Counted from the first letter of the stretch, positions 1 through 13,461 are shown. The stretch is DNA of 64,000 nt from Tubiluchus corallicola (GCA_030141605.1 JAQGDQ010000136.1:62001-126000), one strand, 5' to 3'. Numbers and translations: made by a program. The notes: generated by a model from the letters alone, not told the origin.

Positions 1-624
1 AACCAAACAAACTATTTTTTTAAATCATTTACCGCTGAAGTATGGTAAATCTTGGCTGAAGAAATTTCGATAGCAAATCTACTTTTTTGGAAAAAAAACT
101 TTTATGCACTTTGAGATTAAATTTTCATGCATTGGGTTAATAAACGTCAAGGAAATGTTTAAACAGAAGGAGGGGGGTGGATTCCTTCTTCAAAATGAGA
201 AGCGTAGATTGCTACTGTATAACATGATGATGGTAATTATTAGGATAATTTTTGTGTCAATACTAGCGCCAGTACAGATGACAGCAGCTGCTGTGACACA
301 GAAAGAAAATTTGCCTAATTAACCGTCTTCTGTGGTTGTTGCTCACATTTTCATCTCATTTGATAATTCACCGCAAGCGGTAGGTGCCGTGTGCCATAAT
401 TTAGAGAAAGAAAAAAGTTAATTAGGAGGAAGAACGGACAAACCATAGGCATTGTAGCTGTATGATACTGTCTCTGATAATGAAACGTGTTGCCTTTATT
501 TCAGTTGAGTTCTGTGTTTGATAAAACAGCCTTTAACCATCCATGAAAATAACAGCTATTTTGTACCTAATTACGAGCACCTATATAAATCACCCTGATA
601 ATAACAAAATAAAATTAAATACTG
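1..624. other. No feature seen
   Basis: AT-rich DNA. The short ORF at 104-322 has no recognisable content. Confidence 0.5.
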
Positions 625-945
625 TTACAGGAGTGAAATGCCATTTATTTTCAAACCCTCCTCTACATTGTGATGGCCTCGTCCGTACGAAACCATTGCA
701 TAATGTCGTTGAATACCAGGTACAAAACCATTGCTATGGAATGGCCTCGTCGATTCAGTAGGTGAACGGGCCTGTTCCGTAATCGCAACTAGCATGTGCA
801 AAACGTCAGTGAAGTCTGTCAGTTTATTATTATGAATTTCCTGCTCAATTCGCATTTTACGTCGTCACTAGTGGTTGTGTGGTACAAGAATTCAACAGTC
901 CAGTATTGAACCCTGGACCTCTTGGCCGCCATCGTTACAAAACAT
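625..945 (-). mobile_element. tRNA-derived SINE, copy 1
   Basis: The minus strand contains GGCCAAGAGGTCCAGGGTTCAA, whose end resembles a tRNA B box, followed by a body that matches 43030-43395 over about 300 bp with scattered changes. Shared stretches include ACGGAACAGG and the block around the CATTCC and TACCTGGTA words. Both copies have the same orientation. The 5' tRNA part is less clear here than in copy 2. Confidence 0.6.
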
Positions 946-1147
946 TACTTGCTGTTCCTTTTTCCCTAGTTTCGTGTTTTTTGCCATACTTTTGTTGCTT
1001 TGCTTTGCCATACCAATCCTTGTTCTATTCCGCTCCTCACTCTTCTTCTGACTTCTCCTCCTCACCTATTCTTCTTGTTTTCCTTTCCTTTCTCGCCTTG
1101 CATTGTTTTCTTTTTTCTCCACAGTTCTCTTTCCATTTCCATCTTTC

Positions 1148-1795
1148 GGTCGTTTTTTTGCAAAACTTAGACCGGGGATGGGCGGTGGAGAACGGGAATG
1201 GGCCTGGGGGCGGTGCGGGCCATGGATAGATAGCCCGTTCAACGGTGGGTGTAGTAGGCGTATTTAGAATTCGTGGGAGGGTCACGGCACCCCACAACGG
1301 GCGTTTTCCTGGACCCAACTCCCAATTTTTTCGAAATTTTGACCAAACAGCATGCGGAAAAACATTCTAGCTGCGCCTGGTGGGACTCTTGGAAGGAGAT
1401 ACATGGCTCTTTAGAAACAGGAAGAATAGGGCTACACGATGATGTGGGCCATATTTTAAGACACGTCTACCAAGAGGAGTGGCGACGAGTTAATTAGATG
1501 GTCCATTTTTAGCAATTTTCGCTTGGAAAACTGCTGACGCAAAGCCATTGTCCTGACATCATCCATTACACTCTGCCTATAACTTTAATTCAGTAAAAGC
1601 TGCTGCTGCTGCTGGCTTTGCGTTATAAATGAGGACTGTGTAGGATGTTCGCGTATTATTGATTATAAGTGTATTTATACGCAAATTTTTTTGCAGGGCT
1701 TTTGCTAGTAAGTGTATTAATTTTTGCGGGACCTTTGCTAGTCTATTAATATATGTGATATTGTGGTGAATAAATTTATAAATCGATGATTTTCG
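1148..1795. repeat. Diverged dispersed repeat, copy A
   Basis: This block matches 3222-3740 and 4178-4255. Shared stretches include TTGCAAAACTTA, GGGCGGTGC, CAACGGTGGG, GTATTTAGA, a GGGAGGG word, CGGGC(A/G)TTTTC, GGACCCAA and CGC(A/G)TTATTGAT. The central part (1160-1330) is unusually GC-rich. It has no credible coding frame. Confidence 0.65.
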
Positions 1796-3050
1796 ATATT
1801 TTGGTATGAAATCGCATGCCTCCCTGATTTCATGAATAGAGTTACAAATGGTGCAATGGAACTCATTCAGCTGGTAAGCTCGAATTTAATGAGCTGTGAA
1901 AGCGTAGGATGCAAGAAGTAAAATTTATCGTTTACGTAAGGACACTCTAGGATGCTCAGGATAATTAGCTAATATTAGGTTGAGACGGATGTACCGTTTA
2001 TTATAAGCTATATGCACAAGTTACTAGTACTTAACGAAAACTCTGCGAGGTCACTGTTTCTTGAAGAAAAGAGGACTGATGAGTTTTACGGGTTACGATG
2101 ACTATGTCCTCCCAGCTGTCCAATAAATCTAAATGTTGCGTGCGACGTTGAAATCATGCAAGGTTAGTACGAGGTTACTTCGATGAGATATAAGCCATGA
2201 GTTCGAATAACCCAGGGCTCGTTCCACCCGATCGTACTGGAAGAGACACGTGAAGTGTGTGCGACACACGGAGGGCTACCTGACACAGGAGATTGGGACA
2301 ACTTGAGAAGTTCATCGTAGACATCCTTCTGCGTTCCTAGGATAATCTAGGCACTGGACAACGAGAGTCTCATATCAACTATTGGAGTTGGCCAAATTGT
2401 ACTGGGTACATTGTGGTCAATCCGCAGAGTTACGTAAACTTAACATATTGGTAAACTGAGAATTAACTGTGCATATCTGTAGTTCGTATAAGTTCACATT
2501 GTACTATATGATAAGTGTAGAGAACACCTTAGGTGATAGAATTGAAGAATTGTTCAGAAAGATACTTTTGGAAGCTATAAACTAGTTGTACGCGTCAAAA
2601 GCGCATAAGAACTAATCTTGTAAGCTATCTAGAAGCAGTAATTATTGTTAAATCAATAAAGTAATTCTCTTTGACCTTTAACGATTGGGTTAATGTATGT
2701 TATCAGAGTGTTTAACTCAAGCAACACTATTTCCGATATACGAATCTGATTAGTTCGCTTTGAATTAACTAGCGCTCATATTGCGGGAGCGTTGCTAGGA
2801 AGCTTGAGGGAAATTGACCTTTTCTCACAACGCGAAGGTCAAGGTGAAGTTTAGATAAGACGATCATTGCTTGCTAGACTAATATCTAAAGCCCTCGGAG
2901 CCAGGTGAAGAATTCGCCTTATAGCAATTAGAAATTAAGCGGACATATTAAATTCAATCTATACGATATATGGATTTAAGTCACCTTACACTATACGATC
3001 AAGATTAACGCAAACATTAGGTATTTAAAATAAGAAGGTGATAATATGGG
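1796..3050. other. No feature seen
   Basis: Between copies A and B of the dispersed repeat. Composition is more even than in neighbouring AT-rich DNA, but there is no ORF or exon I can support. Confidence 0.5.
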
Positions 3051-3221
3051 TTTATATATAACCGACAAGGCTACAGCTCCGACGACGGCACCATTTTCGA
3101 TGATAAATACGTCAAATGAAAGCTCTCCACCCGAGGGTGTTCGCACATGGGGATTTATTTTTCGAAGCGGGCCCACCGGAAGGAACGGGGGCCGAAAAAC
3201 CTCAAAAAAACGCCCTTTTTG

Positions 3222-4255
3222 ACCGTTTTTCGCAAAAAATTGCAAAACTTATACCTCTTATTTCTAGACAATCTGCCGAGGGCGGTGCCCGTAATGGTTG
3301 AATAGCTCAATCAACGGTGGGCGTAATAATCATATTTAGATTTTGCGGGAGGGCAAATAATACCCGGTACGGGCATTTTCGAGGACCCAAGTACGCAAAT
3401 TTTGCAACTGTTTGGGCAAGTTAAGAAAAAATAAGCACACTCGTAGAAAGAGGACGAAATGGTCTACAAAATTCTGGTGGTTTCACTAATAAAGATGTAT
3501 ACTGGGCGAAACGGGAGGGGTGTATTTCGAAGTTCTTTTTGCTGCACGCTGTTTGGAACATCCATTGTCTTTGAGTTTGAGAAATTTCGCGGCTGCTCTA
3601 GGCATTGTTTCCACCCGTTATTCTACAGTGTTATAGATTGTACATATAAATAAGTTCTGTTAGCTTATTATCATCTGAGAAGCAGCAAAACAAAACTATG
3701 TTGAATGTCCGCGCATTATTGATCATTGGTAGATAGGTTTAAGAGCATTTGCTATAGCACACTGTTTCGACTTTGTGCAAAATATTTTGAATGGTTTTAA
3801 CGTGATGCTGTGCTGTTGGTGTTGGTGTTGTAGCTGTCGTCATCGTTGCCGCCATCATCATCATCATCGTCATCAACGTCATGATCACCATGTGAGGTGG
3901 TGGATTTGATCTGGTGTGGGTTGTGTGGTATGGCAGTGCTGTGGGTGTTGTGCTGTGGATGGTTGTGATGGGGTGGTAGGGTGTGTGTGGTGTTGGTGGA
4001 GTGGTGTGGGTGGTGTGGTCGGTGTGGTTTAGTGTGGTCTGGGTGGCGTGGTGTGGTATTGATGATGTGGTGTGTGTGGTGTTGGTGTAGTGGTGTGGGT
4101 GGCAGGGTGTGGGTCTTGTAGTGTGGATAGTGTGGTGGGCTGGTATGGTGTGGGTGGTGTAATGTGGGTTGTGTGTCATTTATGCGTAAAATTCTTTTTG
4201 CGGGATTTGGCTAGTTAATTAATGAACATTTTAATTATTTGATGACCAAAAATTC
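3222..4255. repeat. Diverged dispersed repeat, copy B, split by a GT-rich insert
   Basis: The parts 3222-3740 and 4178-4255 match copy A in order. Between them lies about 430 bp of GTGTGGTG-type repeat that copy A lacks. A GC-rich stretch just before (3060-3210) may belong to the same element. Confidence 0.6.
3800..4172. repeat. Cryptic GT-rich simple repeat
   Basis: Irregular runs of GTGGTGTGG, GTGGGTGGTG and an initial CATCAT tract. The opposite strand gives a Thr/His-rich open frame that is a by-product. Confidence 0.9.
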
Positions 4256-4840
4256 TAGAGGCATGACTTTATAATGAAGAGATTTACTTACTGTACGCAA
4301 GAAAACCAGTGCAATTTAAACAGTAGATTAATTAATTGGTGAAACGATGGCGTGGAAACCACTCGTTTTAATATACCTAGTTAAAGCAATATAATACAAT
4401 TTAGATTAACCACATGTGAAAAATAACAAGCAAAAAATCGAGAACTATAAATTAGTCCAGTGAAGATTTTCCCAATGACAAAATTTTATACGAAAAAAGC
4501 TTGCTACTTATTGCTCAATTTTTCGTCAAAGCTTAGAATCTTTAAGCTATCAGATGGGAATTTCTGACGTTCTGGTCGATTTTTCCTAATTAAGGCTTGT
4601 AGCCAACCGAGAGACATTTAGGCGTTCTTTCATGCGTTCAGCCATGAGAACACTGCAAAGTGGTAAATGTTGGTGTTAATTAATTAACTACCATATTGAA
4701 TGCAATTTGTGTTTGTACTAGTAAGGTTAAATGACAATGAGAAATTTAAAATTTTTATTGCTAATGTATAGCAAAGCTAAAACAAATTTTCTCCGGGATC
4801 AATAAGCATTAAATTAACCTAGGCTGGTCTTACCCAGCCT

Positions 4841-4957
4841 AGCCTAGTCTAGTCTAACCCAGTCCAGTTCAGTTCAGTTCAGTCCAGTCCAGTCCAGTCC
4901 AGTCCAGTCCAGTCCAGTCCAGTCCAGTCCAGTCCAGTCCAGTCCAATCTAATCTAG
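4841..4957. repeat. (AGTCC)n pentanucleotide array
   Basis: About 23 units, mostly AGTCC, with degenerate AGTTC and AGTCT units at the edges. Confidence 0.95.
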
Positions 4958-5048
4958 GAAAGAACTGCAAAAGTTGTAATTACAAAGCCTGTTCCAGATA
5001 GCACCAGCGATATACTCGCGAAACGATTTTGAAATAAAGAATATTGCA

Positions 5049-5051
<3 letters not shown>

Positions 5052-5122
<71 letters not shown>
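5052..5122. repeat. (CT)n microsatellite
   Basis: About 71 bp of uninterrupted CT dinucleotides. Confidence 0.98.
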
Positions 5123-5125
<3 letters not shown>

Positions 5126-7410
5126 CTTCTTTTTCCTATGCCTTCCCCTCATTTTACGCCTATTAATTAGTCATTTTTATCTAATATTTCGACAGTTTTA
5201 ATTCTCAGCTGACATAATGTTACAACAATCAATGTCACGCGCGCGCATCGAGTTTCATGTACAAATAAATGAAGTGTGTTCTGTAATGATCTTCTAAGGT
5301 CACTCAATAACGTAATAGTAGTCGGTCTTGGACTGTAAATACAGTATTACATCGCATACTGAAAATTAATATAATTAATGCCTACAGTAGCAATCCTACA
5401 TCAACAGTTCTGTTCTTAACATTTAATAATTCATAATCTTACGTCACATTTTACCTATGGAGATCAGACGTATTCAAGTAACCCAATGATGACGTAAATA
5501 AGAAGATACCTCAAGTTCTCTAACTGACACTTGGTGACCGAATTTTTTCAGTAACCGTGTAAAAATTGCTTACCTATTCTGCAACTTTATTTTTATTATT
5601 CTGTGTAATCATTTTTAGGAAAGGAACAGGCAGGAACGTACTTCATGTTAATAATATCGTGCTTTTCCTAAGTACTCCATGGTAACAATATCGTGTGTTT
5701 CCTAACTTCCTCATTATTTTTAAATAATTAGTAAAATAGCAGTTAGGCCCGCGCAGACGTGCTATTTTAATGGTATCGAATGAGTCCAAATAGTTTTGAT
5801 GAACTGCTGCGCATTATTAGGCTGTATATTACCTATTTCTACATCAAGCGGAGAAACGACTCTAATGCTTGAGCTTCACAAACTGCTCTATGTAAGCCTA
5901 CAGCCTTACATGGGCATGTTTTAGAATATAATATAGGTAAAATTTAAGCTCACTCGTGTACGTAGCGGCTGTAATTTACTGCCGTACTTTAAACTGCTTA
6001 ACAAATAAAGGAAATGAATTACCTATGCAGTTAAAAAAACTCGAAATCCAAATACAAATCCAAGTTTAGACTTTCCAATTCATGTGGAAAGGTTAAATTA
6101 TTTGGTTGTGTGAATTTTATACTTTTCACAGTTTGATACATTTGGAGTATGGGAACTTGAGTGACAGACCGGGAATACTGTAAACGGTGTCTGTCATTGT
6201 GAAAGGCCACAGGTAATAGGAAAAATCAGCAGTGGACAGATGAAATGTGCTGATTGCACTGAGACGTGATCGCATGCGCTGTTCACCTTTAAATTTCACA
6301 TTTTGATATCCTATTTCAGTAAGAATGATTTATATTCGTTAGTTTTTTCTGTTCTTTCTTTTATATGTTTAATGGTGCCTCTTCATAAGACACGGTCTTC
6401 ATGTTATGTTTAACTGATGTATTTGGTTAAAAGTTGCGCATTAAAAATTGGCTGTCTGCGTGTGGCTTTGCAGCAGGAACCAAATCCTGGTTGCTGAGTT
6501 CATTATTTATCAGAATTTTGGTGGCAACAAACTGCCAACAAGATTGTCCGAAATCGTCTATGCAACTTCGACGCAGACTTGAAAAGAAATTGCCTTACCC
6601 CAAAAACTGCTACAAATAAGTTTTCAGCAGGTTTTTGTAGCATCCGGTGTGCTTAATAACATATCAAACGTTTACGGCATCTAAGCACTCGAAAGGCTCA
6701 GTTTCAAGATGACGTTTTTCGGTCATTTTTCGTGCAAATGCTCATTACTGATTTAACGGCCACCTTTGACGTCATGTTGAAAATTAGGCCTTTCCAGTGG
6801 TAAGACTGTGGTAGACGTTTGAAATGCTATTAGACAAACCCGATGATATAAAAGCTCGTTGAAATACTTTTGTAACAATTTTGTGAGGTCAGTCAGATAT
6901 ATTTTCAGCCGTCTCACTGAAAAATCTGTTGTCATGCAGAGATTCCACACTTCCGCTCCATAAACTCAGCAAGGCGGCAGAAGGAAACGGTAAAAAATTT
7001 CGATATAGACTCAGAAAATTCTCAACTACTGTGTAAAAGTTTGCGACTAAATGAATGTCGCTAGCCGATTTGCTGCAAAACAAATTAACAATTAAATTAA
7101 CGAAAATGTTTGGAAACATTCAATATTTTAGAATTGATTTTCACGGATTAACTCTTTAATAAGAAAATTTTCTATGTGTTCAGATGATGTTAGAATCAGA
7201 TGATGCTATTTAAGAGTTATTGATGCAACATTTACTATATGTCTTTATGGACTAACAATGGTATCAGAAAACCATTTCACTTAAAGAACGATTGCAGTGC
7301 TTCAGGTATGTGTAGTCACAATCACAGAAGATCATGTTACAGCGTTCGTTACTACTGTGGAACGAATTATTACACTCAAAAAATTTATTTAGTTCTTAAT
7401 TTACTAGCCT

Positions 7411-7451
<41 letters not shown>

Positions 7452-9390
7452 GTATATATATATATATATACGTATATCTGCTTATTTATTTATTTACTCT
7501 TGAAATTTTTATTTCATTGTATTTTATTTTATTTTAGTGCACTGTATTTGTATTTTATATGATCTAAAAATTTGAACTGAATTGAATTGAACTGAATTAT
7601 TATGAGCCGCTTGGATAACGTGTAAACGGGCAAAATTTTGTCTGCACTATATATAAGCAATCATATATTATTATACGATTACTCACTGCACATTATTATT
7701 ACTTTCATTTGCACTCAAAGTAAATCTGCTTAGCTAACAACGTCATCAAGTCGCAGTTTGATTTCTTCTTTTTCTTCTGAAACCGCCATGCTATCGAACC
7801 GTGTACTCATTGCACTCCGTGTAGTCTAAATCGAAGACCCATTGATGAATTCGCACGGATGAGGGCAAGTTTAGAGGGCGATTAAACGATTTCCTAAATG
7901 GATAGACACACAAACTTTTCTGGGAAGTCTCACTCGCAAAGAAATTCTGCGTTTTAACTCGGTTTCGTACGGAGAAGAACTTAAAACCAAGTCAATATTT
8001 GCATTATGTTCTATATACAACATGAGATGGAAACACAAAGAAAGAGCAAAGAGGTGGGTAGAAATCTTTCTGCTTTCAACCTCTCATTACATTGATCTAA
8101 AAAAACTAACAATTGACAATAACTGTATAGATGATGCTGTTTGTGCAGCACGAATGCGGTACCATACAAGAAGATAGTCGTATACAGATACAATGATACA
8201 GTAGTCTCTTGCCACTCTGGTACCTTCGCGCCTCGTTTAGTTTCTCGGTGAAATTTCTCTTGCCCAGTACTTTAACAATTCTCTTTTGTCGCAACCTTTC
8301 AGAGTTCATTTCTTTTGCATTTGGTCGCAGACTAGGCTACTGTCGAGAATGTGCCAAGTTCTGGTTGACTGACACGTAATTGTGAATTAGACAGCCAAAA
8401 AACTAGACAACATTTTGCCTTTTAGGGAGTAAAATACGAATCTATACCCAGATTTTACACGTTCCTGGAAACCATGCTAAGCATATTGCCAGGATAAGTT
8501 TCTATTATTCGTTCAAAGATTTGCTACACAAGAAGGTGCTAAAGGTCTATCGACCAATGAAACATAAGAAATATAAAAACATAGCCTCTTGCTTAGTAAA
8601 ATGACATGATCGCATGCGAGCAAAATAAATTCAAACGCCTGAAAATCTTCCGTCCCACTGAGCGGAACTAGATGTAGAGCATTTTGCGTAATTAGGCCCA
8701 TTAAAGTACTAACCTTTAAGCATAAATCCAACACAGAGCCGTGAAAGGTAATTAACCTTTGACTTTTTCATATTTTTCCGGACGGTTTAATGTTGACAGC
8801 ACTTGGTGAAAAATGACCTGCCGTTATTTTGAACGTTCTCAAATTTTTGCGACACTTCGCAATGGGCGCTTTGTTTTGCGCAGACAGTGTCATGCATAAT
8901 GTGATTATAATTATCGTCATTTACTGATAATGCGGGAAGCTGCGATAATGGTGACGAGCATTTTATAGCTTGCAAAATAGATCAGATTTCAAAAGCATAT
9001 TTTTTGAAAGCCTCTTTGTTGCGATGGAAAAAGTTCTGAAAAGCAGGCAGAATTTTAAAATGCAGCTAGTCACAGAAACGGAATACTAATTAGCCCATAA
9101 TGCTTATATCTGTTTATTTATTCAAACAATTTTTAAAAAGAAAAAAAAAGTAAGGAACTTGTGACATTTCCCAAATTACTGATGGCACATACATAATTAT
9201 GCATTACCATTTTTTAGTGAAGTCGTACACAACAACGAGGAACTTAGCATAGTTAAAACTTAAAAACGAAGTAGCGTTAGTGTGCTCGCGTAGAAGTGAT
9301 TATAACAAAAGCTACCTAAAATTCTTCTGAGTAAAACTCAGAAGAACGGCAACATCTTTTAATTGGTGTGGTAATTCAAAGTCAAGAATC
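5123..9390. other. No gene seen
   Basis: AT-rich intergenic DNA holding the TA tract and several short ORFs (for example 6434-6619 and 8513-8734) that match nothing recognisable and lack splice support. Confidence 0.5.
7412..7477. repeat. (TA)n microsatellite
   Basis: TA dinucleotides interrupted twice by CG. Confidence 0.97.
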
Positions 9391-9780
9391 TGATGTCACA
9401 GTGATGTCACAGTGACCACATGCATGCGTTCATGAGACCAAAATCATGAACTCATTCTGAGCTAAATTTGTAACAACGTTTTAGACCATACTGACCTCAT
9501 GCCATGACATCAAGCTGAGTTGAAGTCATGAGCTCACAGAAACCTCATGCTTATGAGCTCATGTTGATGTCATGTCATGAGGTAAGTACTATGAGTGCAA
9601 CCATCTGATATCATACTGAATCATGCTTCTGACCCCTCAGTGAGCTCATATCAGTGACTTCATGGTTATGGGCTCAGTACGACATCATTAAAATGATTTC
9701 AGCATGGTCTAATGTTTGTGATGATGAGCTCATGAAGATCTCATAGTTATGAGCTCAGCATGACTTCATTTTTATGAGCA
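9391..9780. repeat. Degenerate array of palindromic TGAGCTCA and TGA(T/C)(G/A)TCA motifs
   Basis: Five exact GAGCTC words lie between 9526 and 9756, most as ATGAGCTCA, alternating with GATGTCA, TGACATCA, CCTCATG and ACTTCAT words. Most of the stretch is built from short palindromic ATGA/TCAT pieces at spacings of roughly 20-40 bp. No coding frame was seen. Confidence 0.6.
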
Positions 9781-10866
9781 TTTTCTATTTTATATTTTCA
9801 TATATATACGTATATAACTCGCTGTATTGCTGTCGTGTCAATTAGAAACGGTAATATTACTGAGCAGGTTTAGAAGATTTTAGGCGAAGCAAACTAGAAT
9901 TTTAGGAGATAATTGTAGATTTTTAACGGAACTATCGTATTAGTGTAAAAAAACTAAAATCATATTTACAACTCACATGAGCTTTGGTTCCCTGTTGCAT
10001 ACAACGTGATCAAAAGTGTCAATCTGTACTTAACTATAACGCCTAAAACATTACAGCTCTTTAAATATATGATTAATAATAATATAAAGATATTACATCT
10101 ACAGGGCTATACGAGCTTCACTGAGGCATGCCAGCTAAAACTGACCTGTATTAGAAAATTAACCTCTACAAACACATACTATGTGGGAATCAATTTAAAG
10201 AAATTTACTGATGTGCTATATTCTCCAGCACGTGGAAAATTGACCAGCACATACTGCATTAATTAAACAAGCAAAATCAACCTGAAGTACATTAACTTTG
10301 GAAATATTATCAAATGCAAAACTATTATCATTTCAACAAGCATTTCAGACACTGTTTTTAGCTGTCAAAATTTGTTTAACACAGATGATGACAAAATTTT
10401 CAGACAATGAAATAAAATTAATAAAATCAGCAAGGTTATGGTATGTGTACCTTGCCTTCATTATTTTTAGGACTCTAAGCGAATTTATTCGCCGTAATGA
10501 TTCTGGCTGTTTATCTCATGAAGGGAGAAGGTATTCACATCCGAACATGGCTGTGACGCCTCTGCCAGTTCAGTGATTCACACTAGAGACATAATCTTGA
10601 TAATAATGGTCTCGGTCTCGCCGCAAATATCTTATTGACTAGGCACTGACATGAAATACTCTGTATTCCGGTTTGCAGTGTACTAAGTTGTACAGAAAAG
10701 CAGGTGCTCAATGTTAGGCTATATCCGAACCTCTCCTGAAAGAACTTAAAGATCCTGTGTGTAGCTTAACGTTAGACTTGACAGCTAAGCCAGCTATATG
10801 GTATGAAAGTCAAATACACGTGACGATATTACAACAGACACGGGAACAAATATGGAAGTACAAAGA
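9781..10866. other. No gene seen
   Basis: Two adjacent short plus-strand ORFs (10006-10266 and 10298-10576) look random in composition. Confidence 0.5.
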
Positions 10867-11290
10867 TAGAAACTGAAAAATAATAACAAAAAGAAGAAGA
10901 CGACGACGACAACGACAAAAGATCATGCCAAAGCAGAAGAAACAGAAGGTGAAAAAAGAGGAAGAGAGCAAGGCAAAGAGAAGAACGGCAAGAAAAAGAA
11001 AAAAATAGGCAGAAGAAAACAAGACTTCAAAGGGGAAAAGAAGAAGCTTACAGAAGAAAGAATAAAGATTTCAAACAATAGGTAAGAAAATAAATACAAA
11101 AGGGACTGAAAAATAATAACAAAAAGAAGAAGAAGAAGAAGAAAGATCATGACAAAGGGGAAGAACAGAAGATGAAGAAAGAAGAAGGCAGAGGGAAGAA
11201 GAATGGCAAGAGGAAGAAAAAGAAAAAAGGCAGAAGAAAACAAGACTTCAAAAGAGAAAAAGAGCAAGACTTATATTAAAAAAGAAAAAA
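10867..11290. repeat. Purine-rich tandem duplication, about 225-bp unit
   Basis: ACTGAAAAATAATAACAAAA occurs at 10872 and 11105, and AGAAAACAAGACTTCAAA at about 11015 and 11236; the intervening GAA-rich sequence also matches. Offsets of 233 and 221 show indels between the copies. The Phe-rich frames on the minus strand are by-products. Confidence 0.85.
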
Positions 11291-11459
11291 TTGCAAACAA
11301 TAGATAACAAGGTAAAAATGAAAGAGACGAACAGTCAGACAAGACAAATAAAAGAAGAAATGAACATAATTATTCATAGTGGGCGCACACGTAAGTGTAC
11401 ATAATAAAATCTAGAATCCAAGCCACTTGGCCGAGTAGCACAAGTCAAGAAAGAAAATC

Positions 11460-11520
11460 GTATTTACCCCATTCATTGCTAACAGAATTCGGCTCAATGG
11501 CTTCGTCAGATGCACAAATG
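11460..11520 (-). mobile_element. Possible retroelement linker (Penelope-like)
   Basis: The minus strand reads CTGACGAAGCCATTGAGCCG, the type of motif (CTGAnGAnGCC-n-GAGCCGAA) often found in noncoding parts of Penelope-like elements. No reverse transcriptase or endonuclease frame is nearby. Confidence 0.25.
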
Positions 11521-12907
11521 ACGTACAAAAAACAGGAAAGCAAGATGGGATAGTGAAGCTGTTGAATTATTCTTGTGCCCATTGTTACTCGCCGCTTGTT
11601 TTAATTTCTTGCCTAGAGAATAACAAAATAAATGTATGTATAAGATCATATTAAATATTAGATTTTATTGGATAAAGTTCCTGGTAATTAATAGCCATGT
11701 GAAACAGAAGATAATCCAGCAAATACAGGTCGTCGCAAAAGTCACTACACGCTTTACGTTTTTATATATTTAGCAAACAAAGCAAAACTTTGAGCAATTC
11801 TGTTAGTCAAATTAGACGAATATCTGAAAAGAACAATTGGACTAGAAGGCTTCGTTACTTTCTACAATGACTTCAAGAGCTTCAGAGACTAAGTCGGGCA
11901 CCTGTCTTTGAGAAAATCTCTCACAACAGAAAATCTCTCTGTCAGTGAGGAAGGGCTGAACATTGCTGAAAAACTACATTGTTATAGTGTGAGAATAGTG
12001 TGGTTCATATATGGTGCTCTGAATTTCCGCTCAACTTCAATTGGTGATCGAAGAGACCTCATACCAGATTGATTTTTCACCTCATTTCTAACGTTACTGC
12101 CATCGCCATAACAACGGTGTTCCAGTCAAAAAATAAAAAAAATGCTAACAGCTCATTTTGGTCCATGCACTAGCCCCTTTAACTTTGCTAAATTTAGAGA
12201 GAAAAACTAAAAAGAGAATTTGAAATCACTGTCTATATCGAGTTTTGAGACAAGGGAAAACTGCAGCGACACACAAGACCTACTGCACAATAATGTCGCG
12301 GTTCACGACGTCGGTCATGGTTGTGTAAAAATGCCATAAGCATATCGAGGATAAAAAGTATTGTACCATCATGCACGCACACATCACGAAGTTGTAAAAA
12401 CAAGCTCTAGTGCAAGTGAATATTGTTCATCATTCCCGGAACGTAACACGAGCTTCCTGTAACCGCAGCTTTAGGCGCCTAGACTGACTTTGTCAAACCT
12501 AGCTACCTTTAATTCTTTGTGTAATGAAACTTATATCATGTGTTTTCTATCATGTAACTTAATTACTTTTATTTGTGCCGTATTATAAATATGGACTCTT
12601 ACACATTGTGTGCACTTGACTAACAATTATTGTTATTGACAAAATCGAATTTCAAAATATCACCATTAAGTGCAAGTTGTCTAACACTTAATGTAGACAT
12701 GGTACATTTACACAGTTCTATGTATAGTCGCTATGTCCCTGTGAAGTCTAGTTTTTTCATGAGGCCGCTTAATCATTTCCCTATAAATCTTCAAACGACA
12801 AAAAAGAGTTCATGATACTATAAGAACTAATAGTTCCTTATAGTTACAAAAAAATGTAAAGTAAAATAGGGTTAAAGAAAAATCCTCTTCATCCCTCTTG
12901 TCACTGT

Positions 12908-12963
12908 CGTCTGAAATTCACTCTATTACTAAATCCTCTGAAATTCACTCTGTTACTAAATCC
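12908..12963. repeat. Two-copy 27-28 bp tandem repeat
   Basis: TCTGAAATTCACTCT followed by ATTACTAAATCC or GTTACTAAATCC occurs twice in tandem. Confidence 0.8.
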
Positions 12964-12990
12964 CTAAGAAAAACTGCATTTTTAATCTTT

Positions 12991-13058
12991 GCCTCTCCCG
13001 TAATCGAACTTAGTACCTTCTGCTTCCGTATCACGTGGCTTTACCGCTAAGCTTTCCT
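12991..13058 (-). mobile_element. tRNA-like sequence (SINE head or tRNA pseudogene)
   Basis: The minus strand reads GCTTAGCGGTAAAGCC (A-box-like) and about 35 nt later AAGTTCGATTACGGGAGAGG (B-box-like). The acceptor ends do not pair, so this is not a working tRNA gene. It is most likely the head of an old SINE or a tRNA pseudogene. Confidence 0.45.
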
Positions 13059-13461
13059 GTTCTACGTGAATTATATACTGTGAGTCTAATAAAAGTATTA
13101 AACCGACTTTAAATGAAGCCAAATAGCAAATTATCTGACATGCTGCAGCTGCCGAGACAGAAATCTCTTACAAACGATCAATTATAGGAGATTGTAAAAT
13201 GAGTAAGTTAACGACAACTTAACTCTTGTAAGGCGATTTGGGTATGGCTTCCTGGCTTATAACATGACAAAATTTTATACCTGGTTTGACGGTCTTCTTG
13301 CATCTGGTTTACCTCATGGGTATTTTTGATCCGTTCCAAGTCGTTTCAGGTTTATTTTTCCAATTATATTTTGCGGGTTTCGTTCACTTAGTTTTTGATT
13401 CAGCTTTTTATAAATAGGTTGATGTTTAACAGCAATTTTATTTTAATATTAAGTAAGTAGG

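Noticed and set aside
879-1318. Opposite-strand ORFs of 93 and 116 codons
   Set aside because: CT-rich low complexity and the GC-rich dispersed repeat account for them.
3739-4179. 146-codon Thr/His-rich ORF, minus strand
   Set aside because: It is the complement of the GT-rich simple repeat.
4841-4957. Regular short repeats that might suggest a CRISPR array
   Set aside because: A 5-bp tandem repeat without spacers, in an animal genome.
10810-11267. Phe/Leu-rich hydrophobic ORFs, minus strand
   Set aside because: They are the complement of a GAA-rich tandem duplication, not membrane proteins.
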